A stretch of 64,000 bases of DNA from Lachnospiraceae bacterium (lineage in GTDB: Bacteria > Bacillota > Clostridia > Lachnospirales > Lachnospiraceae), in assembly GCA_004556655.1 (NCBI GenBank), contig SFGF01000006.1, positions 1 through 64,000 on the forward strand, read 5' to 3'. The translations under genes were made by a program, and so were the position numbers. The notes beneath the pieces are model-generated. The model was given only the letters and a program-made list of their open reading frames with translations. It was not told where the DNA came from and did not search any database. Position 1 is the stretch's first letter; every line of letters begins with the position of its first letter. Below, piece after piece: positions 8,227 to 15,901 of the stretch.

Positions 8227-8734
8227 CCAGGCCACCTTCCTTCATATGCTTCTCAAGCTTCTTCCTGGCTCTGTAGATTTTACATATCTCAGCATTGTCC
8301 TTGGGTTTCTTTACCTCCGGATCTTCCGGTTCCAATGTTTCTCTATAAAGTACCCTTTTCTCTTTGACCGATAGTTGCTCCAGAATACTCAGTGCCGTAA
8401 CCCTTCCAATTACTGTTTCCTCCGTGGATAACTTTTTCAAGGGAAACAATTCGAATGCTGTTATCTTTTCTGCCAGTTCTTCTCTTTTTACTCTTTTCCG
8501 TATGACATTGACCGCCTGATTATATGCCACCGTAGCCAACCAGCTCCATTGAGCTGCTTCATTCCACCCTGCAACCTTTTGAAAATTCACGCTCAACGCT
8601 TCCCATACTTCCTGCATAATATCAGGAATCTCGTCTTCCTTTAGCCAAGTGCACTTTTTGCGCAGCAACCAATACATACGTTCCTTATTTTCCTCATAAA
8701 TCCTTAAATAAATTTCCTCTTCCTTTTTATTCAC
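8219..8734 (-). CDS. ECF-type RNA polymerase sigma factor, shortened region 4
   Basis: 171 residues. Sigma region 2 is clear (EIPDIMQEVWEALSV, then WSWLATVAYNQAVNVIRKR). Region 4 is unusual: after LSVKEKRVLYRETLEP the usual helix-turn-helix is reduced to DNAEICKIYRARKKLEKHM, without the standard SYxEIA-x-GIPxGTVKSR element. The start is GTG at 8734, 7 nt behind AAAGGAGGG; the longer frame from 8785 would contain that ribosome binding site. It forms an operon with the DUF4367 protein and a small secreted protein. DNA recognition through region 4 may therefore be weakened or altered. Confidence 0.72.
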   Translation of the reverse strand: MNKKEEEIYLRIYEENKERMYWLLRKKCTWLKEDEIPDIMQEVWEALSVNFQKVAGWNEAAQWSWLATVAYNQAVNVIRKRVKREELAEKITAFELFPLKKLSTEETVIGRVTALSILEQLSVKEKRVLYRETLEPEDPEVKKPKDNAEICKIYRARKKLEKHMKEGGLDD

Positions 8735-9300
8735 CGCATTGCCCTCCTTTAAGATAAGCTTATCGGATTTTGAAGAAAATCTCACACCAGACAGAGTAGA
8801 AAATAAGAGATTTTAGAGTAATTTGTAACTATCGCAAAGATTTTATCTGCTTACACCTCTCACCTCCCATATTTTATCGAGCAACGCATATGCCAGGCAA
8901 TAAGCAATCCAAAATCTTCCAGGTTATTCAATTTTTCTAAAATCAACCCCTGCTTTGTTTGAATATCTTCTGCTGAATTTAACGCCGACTCGCTTTATTG
9001 TGTATACATAATTCGTATCTACTCAGCGCTGTTAAAATGTTTCAGTTCACAGGCTGAATAATCTTACATATATTTTACCTATGGAACGTTTGTTTTTCAA
9101 CTATTCTCGGCATTTTCCTCCATAAATCGTCATACACAATTCTACTTAATTCGACATTTCAGTGCATAAATATTCGGTTCTAAAACTCACTTAAGGACTT
9201 AATTTTTATCATTATACTGTAAAAAACATAAATAGTAAAATACATTATGACTATTTCATTCTCTAAATCAACTAAAAACTATTGACTTTTATAGAACAAC

Positions 9301-9358
9301 GTGTGCATCCTTCGAAGGGTTTCTGCATCATAGGAAAGTCCGCGGACTTTTCTATGAT
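9301..9358. repeat. Interspersed palindromic repeat, copy 1
   Basis: About 58 bp related to 17286-17343. Shared blocks are CATCC, AGGGTTT and ATCATAGGAAAGTC-N-G-N-GGACTTT-NN-TATGAT; the last is an inverted repeat of about 32 bp. In both copies it sits in a spacer. It encodes no plausible gene, although small ORFs pass through it. Confidence 0.65.
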
Positions 9359-9360
9359 AC

Positions 9361-9396
9361 AAAAAAAGACCGGAACCTTTTTACAAAAGATTCCGG
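9361..9396 (-). terminator. Terminator of tRNA-Pro
   Basis: On the minus strand CCGGAATC, an 11-nt loop and GGTTCCGG are followed by a T run (TCTTTTTTT). It begins about 17 nt after the tRNA 3' end. Confidence 0.8.
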
Positions 9397-9412
9397 TGCC
9401 CCTGCCAAGGAG

Positions 9413-9486
9413 TCGAAGCGACGGGATTCGAACCCACGACCTCTGCGTCCCGAACGCAGCGCTCTACCAAACTGAGCCACGCTTCG
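9413..9486 (-). tRNA. tRNA-Pro (anticodon CGG)
   Basis: A 74-nt cloverleaf on the minus strand: acceptor CGAAGCG/CGCTTCG, D stem GCTC/GAGC, anticodon stem CTGCG/CGCAG with loop TTCGGGA (anticodon CGG, reading CCG), and T loop TTCGAAT. The discriminator is A and CCA is not encoded. The outer two pairs of the T stem are G-U wobbles. It stands alone with its own terminator. Confidence 0.93.
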
Positions 9487-9902
9487 ATTGCTGTTTTCTC
9501 ATCAGCAATAATGATTCTACCAAAGATTATTCTATTTGTCAACATCAAAAATGATTTTTTGTATTTTCTTGTGTGTTTTCTCTCAAAACATGGAAATAGT
9601 TATTTCCCTGCTTCACCCCTGTGGGTATATAAAGAAAAAATTACTAAAAGGATCCTCTTTCAGCGACATATCCGACTGAAATATAGAATTTTTCATCCGG
9701 AATTTCTCTATGCAAGAGAAATCATTCTCCAGACCCACCATTTTTTATTTTATGATATCTGATAGAAGAATTACTTTGTATATACCCACACCAAAAATTT
9801 TATTCCGCTCCGTTCGGTGTAAACCACATGCGCAGGTCTATCTTTTGTCACAATACTGCCCACGCCGATCACAGAATCATCCCCGTAAAGTTGATTCCAT
9901 AT
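9487..9902. other. AT-rich spacer between tRNA-Pro and the 3D-domain gene
   Basis: No intact gene. The only coding-like signal is a decayed acetyltransferase fragment at 9811-9886. Confidence 0.6.
9811..9886 (-). pseudogene. Remnant of a hexapeptide-repeat acetyltransferase
   Basis: One minus-strand frame reads YGDDSVIGVGSIVTKDRPAH, very like the last left-handed beta-helix turn and C-terminal loop of sugar O-acetyltransferases (GxxxVIGAGSVVTKDIPxHVV). No matching sequence continues on either side and there is no start codon, so this looks like a decayed leftover. Confidence 0.5.
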
Positions 9903-9930
9903 AAAAAGCAGAGCAAACGCTCTGCTTTTT
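9903..9930. terminator. Terminator downstream of the 3D-domain gene
   Basis: AAAAAGCAGAGC, loop AAAC, GCTCTGCTTTTT: a perfect stem with A and T tracts, placed 38 bp after the stop of the gene ending at 9969. Confidence 0.88.
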
Positions 9931-9968
9931 ACTTTTATGTATGTTTAGATATCACAAATACTTGTAGA

Positions 9969-11249
9969 TTATTCCACCAGATATACATCTGCATATTTCA
10001 ATCCAAACTGTAATGCCTGTGAATGGCTGGCCATCAGGATATCCACATGTCCATATGCAGTTCCCCTGTCTTCTACCGTATAAATATACCCGTTAATTGA
10101 CAATTTGGTTCCGAACGGAACACCCGCCATAGCTACTGTCCGCCCCGGAGTAGGGGTTGCACCGCTGGCCGTTCCACCGCCAGCCCATTTGCCGCAGCAA
10201 ATAGAGCATGTACAATATGCTGTCAGTTTAAATCTTCCAAGATATTTGCCTTGTGAAGTATCAATTGTTGTATCTTCTCCCGTTGTCTGATTGTTGGATG
10301 AACCGCCTGATGTACCACTATCAGGTTTTGAGGAAGAAGTATTCTGACTGCCGGATTGAGTCTGTTTATTATCAGAAGAGGAATTTTGCTTCTGCTGTGC
10401 CGCTTTTTCCGCTGCCGCTTTCTCGGCTGCTGCCTTTTCCGCTGCTGCTTTGGCCGCCGCCTCTTCTGCTGCTTTCTGTGCGGCAAGACGTGCTGCTGCT
10501 TCCTCCTCTTTTGCCTGTTTCAAAAGATCATTGATCGCATCTTCCTGTGCACTGATCTGATTCAGCAAAGCACTTTCTGCGGATTCCTGATTCTGTATGT
10601 CTTCCTGATATTCACGAATCTGATTATATGTAGCCTGTACCAGTTCTTCCACGGATTCCTGCTTTTCAGCACTTTCCTGCTGAAGTGCGGCAATCTCATC
10701 TTTCTCTCTGGCAACTTCCTGTTCTTTCTGCTCTATGGCTTCTTTTGTTTCCTGATAAGCAGTCAGCATATCCCGATCATAAGCTGCCATCTTTGAAATG
10801 TTTTCCGCCTGATTCAAAAAGTCAGCAATACTCTCCGACTGAAATAACATACTGGTATAATCGTTCGCAGAATTCTCATACATATACTGGATACGTATCT
10901 TCATCGCTTCATACTGCTCTTCTTCATCGGCCTTTGCCACTTCCAGCTCTTCCTGAAGGCCATTCAATTCTTCCTGTTTGGCATCATAATCCCTTTGAAG
11001 CTGTTCCAGGCTGTTTTTCAGTTCTTCTAACTGACTGTTCAATTCCTGAAGATAGCTTTCCGATTCCCCTTTTTTTGATTCCAGGTCTTTAATCTTTTGC
11101 TGCGTCTCCTGCAGGCTGGACTGATTCTGCTCCTGTCTTGCCTTCGCATCAGAAATTTTCTCCTGTGTAGTTGCCCCATAACCCTGAAGCGTACTTCCGA
11201 CAAGTAAAAAAGTGGAAAGGACGATGCTGACCATAGTCTTCTTTCTCAT
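9969..11249 (-). CDS. Secreted coiled-coil protein with 3D cell-wall domain
   Basis: 426 residues. Signal peptide at 1-26 (MRKKTMVSIVLSTFLLVGST), a long coiled coil at about 30-235 of the CwlO/PcsB N-terminal type, an Ala/Lys/Glu-rich helix (about 240-290), a Ser/Gly/Gln-rich linker (290-335) and a C-terminal 3D domain (about 340-426). The 3D domain shows TAYCTCSICCGKWAGGGTAS, GTKLSINGYIYTVEDRG and the Asp of GHVDILM. 3D domains adopt an MltA-like fold and probably cut peptidoglycan glycan strands; related fusions act in cell-wall turnover. The start is ATG at 11249, behind GAGAGGG; the frame extends to a TTG that precedes the ribosome binding site. Confidence 0.85.
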   Translation of the reverse strand: MRKKTMVSIVLSTFLLVGSTLQGYGATTQEKISDAKARQEQNQSSLQETQQKIKDLESKKGESESYLQELNSQLEELKNSLEQLQRDYDAKQEELNGLQEELEVAKADEEEQYEAMKIRIQYMYENSANDYTSMLFQSESIADFLNQAENISKMAAYDRDMLTAYQETKEAIEQKEQEVAREKDEIAALQQESAEKQESVEELVQATYNQIREYQEDIQNQESAESALLNQISAQEDAINDLLKQAKEEEAAARLAAQKAAEEAAAKAAAEKAAAEKAAAEKAAQQKQNSSSDNKQTQSGSQNTSSSKPDSGTSGGSSNNQTTGEDTTIDTSQGKYLGRFKLTAYCTCSICCGKWAGGGTASGATPTPGRTVAMAGVPFGTKLSINGYIYTVEDRGTAYGHVDILMASHSQALQFGLKYADVYLVE

Positions 11250-11395
11250 AGTAATCCCTCTCAATTTATCAGCTAATATGCATTATAGCATAGATATCGT
11301 CAAATGTGAAGAAAAATTTTAACAACTCGTAATACTTACGTAATATTTATCCACTTTTCCACATAGATTTTGACTTATCATCCACAAGATATAGA

Positions 11396-12781
11396 TTAAT
11401 TTTTTCTCCAACCACCCCAGTATTTGTTTTTCAGAACCCCATTTACCAATTTCCCCCAGCCCAAAGAAAAGTTATCCACACACACTAAAATCCAGCCTTT
11501 TTGCCTGGATGACTCCCCTTTTTCTACTAAAATCGTCTCTCCTCTCAGATATCTCTCCACCCGTTCGTCCTCCGGTTTCAGGCGAAGGACACCCGTATAC
11601 TGATCCGCATTCAGTGTCATGGCAAGCTGTTGAGACGGTTCAAAACGATCCTTTTTCATATCTCCCATATACAGCCCGTTTCTCAAAAAATGAATACCTT
11701 GAAGTTTATCAGGAAGCTCCGGAACCAGATAAACTTTATCTCCCCGAATTTCTATCCGCTCCCAGTCCGGTTTCCAGGTACACTCCTCAAAAAATGCCTG
11801 TATAATCTGACGGCTTTTCTTATCCGTCCTTTCTATTTTCCGGATCCTTATTTTTTCTTCTGGAATCTCTTCTGCTTTTTTTGCAAGCGCAAGAAAATGC
11901 CCCTCCCCATTCATCCTGTGAGGCCAGATTCGTACACATCGGGAAAGTGTCGGATCTCCATTTCCCCACTCAGGGTGACCCTGAGAAAACCCTTCGTAGG
12001 ATTCCATAGGCAGCAATTCCATTTCCGGAAAATTTTCCAACATCCAGGAAATGCTTCCTTCATTCTCAACCGGTGCAAAGGTACAGGTGGAATACAGAAG
12101 TTCTCCGCCGGGACGCAACATTTTTACCGCATTTTTCAGAATGTCTTTCTGAAGTTTCGCAAAATATGCCGGTCTTTCTTCTTCCCATGTTTTGATCACC
12201 GCGGGATCTTTACGGAACATTCCTTCACCGGAACATGGTGCGTCCACCAACACCTTATCAAAAAAACCTTCAAAACTTTCTGCCAGTTTTCCGGGGATCT
12301 CATTGGTCACAAAAGCATTGGAAATGCCAAAAAGCTCCAGATTTTTCAAGAGTGCCTTTGCTCTTGCATTACTGATATCATTTGCCACCAGCACGCCTTT
12401 TCCCTGTAGAGCTGCTCCCAGAGCTGTAGCCTTCCCTCCCGGGGCCGCACACAGATCCAGCACACGCTCCCCCGGCTTTACCGCAAGACGGGAAGCCGGC
12501 GTCATGGCACTTGGCTCCTGCAGATAATAAAGACCTGCCGTATAATAGGGATGACGGGCCGGCTGATCCTCCTCCGAATAAAAATACCCATTGAGGATCC
12601 ATGGTATAGGCCGCAAATGAAAGGATGTATTTGTTTTTAGTTCTTCTCCGGTAACCTTTAAAGGATTCACACGCAGTCCATACTGACGTGTCTCCTGATA
12701 ACTGTCAAGATACGCCTGATATTCCTCTCCCAACATCTCTCTCATTCTCTTTTCAAATGCTTCCGGCAGTTCCTGTCTCAT
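11396..12781 (-). CDS. rsmF: 16S rRNA m5C methyltransferase, RsmF/NOL1-NOP2-Sun family
   Basis: 461 residues. The SAM-binding motif DLCAAPGGKA is at 109-118, the first catalytic motif DAPCSGEGMFRK at 180-191 (Cys183) and the second STCTFAP at 231-237 (Cys233, nucleophile). The N-terminal part (1-90) is the family's RNA-positioning domain, and a C-terminal extension (about 300-461) matches the RsmF RNA-recognition and PUA-like layout. It methylates a cytosine in 16S rRNA; the exact position cannot be told from sequence. It lies between spoVG and the 3D-domain gene on the same strand but is separated from spoVG by a terminator. Confidence 0.87.
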   Translation of the reverse strand: MRQELPEAFEKRMREMLGEEYQAYLDSYQETRQYGLRVNPLKVTGEELKTNTSFHLRPIPWILNGYFYSEEDQPARHPYYTAGLYYLQEPSAMTPASRLAVKPGERVLDLCAAPGGKATALGAALQGKGVLVANDISNARAKALLKNLELFGISNAFVTNEIPGKLAESFEGFFDKVLVDAPCSGEGMFRKDPAVIKTWEEERPAYFAKLQKDILKNAVKMLRPGGELLYSTCTFAPVENEGSISWMLENFPEMELLPMESYEGFSQGHPEWGNGDPTLSRCVRIWPHRMNGEGHFLALAKKAEEIPEEKIRIRKIERTDKKSRQIIQAFFEECTWKPDWERIEIRGDKVYLVPELPDKLQGIHFLRNGLYMGDMKKDRFEPSQQLAMTLNADQYTGVLRLKPEDERVERYLRGETILVEKGESSRQKGWILVCVDNFSLGWGKLVNGVLKNKYWGGWRKN

Positions 12782-12861
12782 GATGACCTCCTGTACAACT
12801 CATATTCGATATTGGGTATCATACCACATAACCCGCTAAGTCGCAAAGTTTTCTCAAAAAG

Positions 12862-12890
12862 AAAACGATGACCCCCCAGTCATCGTTTTC
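12862..12890. terminator. Terminator downstream of spoVG
   Basis: AAAACGATGAC, loop CCCCCA, GTCATCGTTTT. It lies 29 bp after the spoVG stop on the minus strand and closes the glgC-glgD-spoVG group. Confidence 0.85.
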
Positions 12891-12918
12891 CCCGCGTTAC
12901 CCCATATATGACAATCAG

Positions 12919-13200
12919 TTACGCTTCTTCTGCAACAGCGTCTTCCGCCATTACTTCCTCATATTTATCCAGAATCAATCTCTGAATCCGTTCTCTGGTA
13001 TCAGAATTGATCGGATGAGCGATATCTCTGTATTCGCCGTCAGTAGCTTTTCGGCTGGGCATAGCAATAAACAGCCCTTTTTCGCCTTCGATTACTTTAA
13101 TATCGTGTACCACGAATTCCTCGTCTATCGTGATAGAAACTACCGCTTTCATTTTTCCTTCTTTTGCTACTTTTCGTACCCTAACATCTGTAATATTCAT
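12919..13200 (-). CDS. spoVG: Septation regulator SpoVG
   Basis: 93 residues, the usual length. It starts MNITDVRVRKV and holds the conserved FVVHDIKVIEGEKGLFIAMP block followed by SRKATDGEYRDIAHPINSDT, diagnostic of SpoVG. The protein binds DNA and RNA and affects septum formation, sporulation and stress genes in Firmicutes. The last 20 residues form the basic DNA-binding helix region and an acidic Ala-rich tail. It sits 47 bp behind glgD with an AAAGGAA ribosome binding site, so it may be co-transcribed with the glycogen genes. Confidence 0.97.
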   Translation of the reverse strand: MNITDVRVRKVAKEGKMKAVVSITIDEEFVVHDIKVIEGEKGLFIAMPSRKATDGEYRDIAHPINSDTRERIQRLILDKYEEVMAEDAVAEEA

Positions 13201-13247
13201 AATAGTGTTCCTTTCATGATCCTTCCTTCAAAATACACATGAACGCT

Positions 13248-14366
13248 TTAGAGTGCATAGCGCTCATTTTTCTCCACTACAACTTTAATTTCATCTTCTC
13301 CGCAGTGATAAGAGTTGGCACGAATCGTATCACGGCTCTCAACAATACAATTTTCAATGTGTGTATTGTCACCAAGATATACATCATTGAGAATAATGGA
13401 ATTTTTAATTACACAGTTATTTCCTACATATACCTTCTTAAACAATATTGAATTTTCAACCTGACCATTGATAATACATCCGCTGGCTACCAGACTGTTC
13501 TTCACAAGACTGCCCGGATTATATTTTGCCGGAGGCAAATCATCAATCTTTGACATAATCGGCGGATACTGATGGAAGAAATAATCACGAACTTCCGGTT
13601 TCAGGAAATCCATATTGGTTTTATAATAAGATTCCACTGTAGAAATATTGCTCCAGTAATCGTCTATCTTATATCCGTAAATTCTCTTCAGATTTTTATA
13701 ACGGATCAATATATCTTTTACAAAATCATGTCTGTCTTCTTGTGCACACCGTTCGATCAGTTCGATCAGCTGACGGCGTCGGATTACATAAATACCTGTG
13801 GATACCGTACGGAAACTGGAGATCATAGGTTTCTCCTCGAACTCTTCTATCCTGTGATCCTCATTCATCTTCAGGACACCAAAACGTGTCACATCTTCAT
13901 CCACAGCCATATCTTTACATACGATGGTAATATCCGCACGTTTCGCGATATGATACTCCAGAACTTTATTATAATCCAGCTTGTACACACCATCACCGGA
14001 TGCAATCACCACATACGGCTCATGGCTCTTTTTCAGGAAATCCAGATTCTGATAAATAGCGTCTGCTGTTCCCTGATACCAAAAACTGTTATCCGGGGTA
14101 ATGGTCGGTGTAAATACAAACATACCGCCCTGTTTTCTTCCGAAATCCCACCACTTGGAAGAACTCAGATGCTCATTCAATGATCTGGCATTATACTGTG
14201 TCAGTACTGCTACTCTTGAAATATGAGAGTTTGTCATATTGCTGAGGGCAAAGTCGATACTTCTAAAACTTCCCGCAACAGGCATAGCTGCGATAGCTCT
14301 TTTGTGTGATAATTCTCTCATTCTGTTGTTATTGCCGCCTGCTAAGATAATTCCCAATGCTCTCAT
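13248..14366 (-). CDS. glgD: Glucose-1-phosphate adenylyltransferase subunit GlgD
   Basis: 372 residues, an N-terminal nucleotidyltransferase domain and a C-terminal left-handed beta-helix (from about 270: NSLVASGCIINGQVENSILF). It is the partner subunit of GlgC. Residues important in GlgC are altered: the GDHIYKMDY loop reads GDGVYKLDY, and the glycine-rich loop is GGNNNRMRELSHKRAIAAMP rather than GGQGSRL. In Firmicutes GlgD mainly stimulates GlgC rather than acting alone. ATG at 14366 follows the GlgC stop by one base and has GAAGGA 11 nt upstream; the in-frame GTG at 14375 is too close to that site. Confidence 0.93.
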   Translation of the reverse strand: MRALGIILAGGNNNRMRELSHKRAIAAMPVAGSFRSIDFALSNMTNSHISRVAVLTQYNARSLNEHLSSSKWWDFGRKQGGMFVFTPTITPDNSFWYQGTADAIYQNLDFLKKSHEPYVVIASGDGVYKLDYNKVLEYHIAKRADITIVCKDMAVDEDVTRFGVLKMNEDHRIEEFEEKPMISSFRTVSTGIYVIRRRQLIELIERCAQEDRHDFVKDILIRYKNLKRIYGYKIDDYWSNISTVESYYKTNMDFLKPEVRDYFFHQYPPIMSKIDDLPPAKYNPGSLVKNSLVASGCIINGQVENSILFKKVYVGNNCVIKNSIILNDVYLGDNTHIENCIVESRDTIRANSYHCGEDEIKVVVEKNERYAL

Positions 14367-14367
14367 A

Positions 14368-15639
14368 TTATTCACCGTCCTTCTTTACAATTGCGCCGCC
14401 GCTTACAAGCTCTCCGCCAGGATAATCCTCTGCTGTTGTCTTGCCGCTGATGGCTGTATTTTTTCCAATTTTCACATTGGACGGAATCACTGAATTCTCA
14501 GCGATTGTAACAAGACCAAATGCATAAACCGCAGGTTTCAGCACATTCGGTGCCTCTTCGCCCACGCCCATCACTACGTTTTCACCTACCGTGACATTTT
14601 CCGCAATGATCGATTTATCAATCGTACAGCCGGATTCAATCGTAGTTTCTTTCATTATGATAGAATCTCTTACTACACTTCCGGCTTTGATGGTAACTCC
14701 GGCACCAATTACAGAATTATGTACTTCACCGTAGATCTCAGCACCTTCACTGATAATACTTCTTTCAACTACGGCTTCACTTGAGATATATTGTGGACGA
14801 ATGATATCGCCCTTTGTATAAATCTTCCAGAACTCTTCGTACAGATTAAATTCCGGAATAATATCAATCAGCTCCATATTGGCTTCCCAATAGGATCCTA
14901 ATGTTCCTACATCTTTCCAGTAACCGTTAAACTCGTAAGCAAACAGCCGCTTTCCATTGTCTCTGCAATATGGAAGAATATGTTTACCAAAGTCACAGTT
15001 CGGCTGATCTTTCAGTGCCAGAAGTGACTCTTTTAATACAGGCCATGAGAAAATATAAATTCCCATGGAAGCCAGATTGCTTCGCGGATGTTCCGGTTTT
15101 TCCTCAAACTCGGTAATCTTTCCATTTCCATCAGTAATCATAATACCAAAACGGCTTGCCTCTTCCATAGGAACCGGCATACAGGCAATCGTAACATCTG
15201 CTTTATTTGCCTTATGGTAATCCAGCATAACTTCATAATCCATTTTATAAATATGATCACCTGACAAAATCAGGACATAATCAGGATTATAGGTTTCCAT
15301 ATAAGCCAGATTCTGAAATATTGCGTTCGCTGTACCGGTATACCAGTCACTGTTACCGCTTTTTTCATAGGGGGGAAGTACGGTAACGCCGCCAACATTT
15401 CTATCCAGATCCCACGGAATACCAATTCCGATATGCGTATTCAAACGCAACGGCTGGTACTGTGTCAAAACACCTACCGTATCGATTCCGGAATTAATAC
15501 AGTTACTCAGAGGGAAATCGATTATCCTGTATTTTCCTCCAAATGCTACTGCCGGTTTTGCTACACTTTCGGTAAGAACACCAAGGCGGCTTCCCTGTCC
15601 ACCAGCCAATAGCATTGCAATCATTTCTTTCTTAATCAT
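14368..15639 (-). CDS. glgC: Glucose-1-phosphate adenylyltransferase catalytic subunit GlgC
   Basis: 423 residues. Makes ADP-glucose from ATP and glucose-1-phosphate, the committed step of glycogen synthesis. The pyrophosphorylase loop GGQGSRLG is at 13-20 and the catalytic Asp is in SGDHIYKMDY. The glucose-1-phosphate site FEEKPEHPRSNLASMGIY and the C-terminal beta-helix are present. The start is ATG at 15639 behind AGAGGTG; the frame runs 14 codons further upstream without a ribosome binding site. glgD follows at once, giving the usual Firmicute heteromer. No other glycogen genes are in the window. Confidence 0.96.
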   Translation of the reverse strand: MIKKEMIAMLLAGGQGSRLGVLTESVAKPAVAFGGKYRIIDFPLSNCINSGIDTVGVLTQYQPLRLNTHIGIGIPWDLDRNVGGVTVLPPYEKSGNSDWYTGTANAIFQNLAYMETYNPDYVLILSGDHIYKMDYEVMLDYHKANKADVTIACMPVPMEEASRFGIMITDGNGKITEFEEKPEHPRSNLASMGIYIFSWPVLKESLLALKDQPNCDFGKHILPYCRDNGKRLFAYEFNGYWKDVGTLGSYWEANMELIDIIPEFNLYEEFWKIYTKGDIIRPQYISSEAVVERSIISEGAEIYGEVHNSVIGAGVTIKAGSVVRDSIIMKETTIESGCTIDKSIIAENVTVGENVVMGVGEEAPNVLKPAVYAFGLVTIAENSVIPSNVKIGKNTAISGKTTAEDYPGGELVSGGAIVKKDGE

Positions 15640-15669
15640 GCAATCACCTCTTGTCATATATAATAAAAA

Positions 15670-15698
15670 ATTATAACACACTTTTTATAAATAGTGAA
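15670..15698 (-). promoter_or_regulatory. Possible glgC promoter
   Basis: On the minus strand TTCACT (15698-15693), a 17-bp spacer and TATAAT (15675-15670). The -10 is ideal, the -35 only fair. Confidence 0.45.
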
Positions 15699-15901
15699 CA
15701 TCTTTTACATATTTTTCTCGTTTTATTTCTTCTTTTTATGACATTTACACAACTTTTACCTGTATTTTCCGATTCATGCTTTATTTGTTGATGATTTTTG
15801 TCAAAAAAATAAGCTTCGGAAAAAAAACTTTTCATTTACTTCATTTAAGCATATAATAGATATAGTGTTATCAAAACCTCAAAAACAAAGGAGACTTATC
15901 T

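Larger units (their letters stand above)
8735..9412. other. Gene-poor spacer
   Basis: No intact gene seen. On the minus strand 8860-8994 is open for about 44 codons and looks protein-like (ALNSAEDIQTKQGLILEKLN, then LEDFGLLIAWHM), but it has no start codon and a stop just upstream, so at most it is a gene remnant. 9000-9290 is AT-rich without features. A repeat element and a terminator at the right end are listed separately. Confidence 0.5.

Noticed and set aside
9282..9554. Plus-strand ORF containing SDGIRTHDLCVPNAALYQTE
   Set aside because: This is the familiar false ORF produced by reading across a tRNA gene; it overlaps tRNA-Pro, its terminator and the palindromic repeat.
13248..15639. 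Recent tandem duplication glgC-glgD
   Set aside because: The two proteins are ancient paralogues with different active-site loops; this is the normal Firmicute heteromeric pair.
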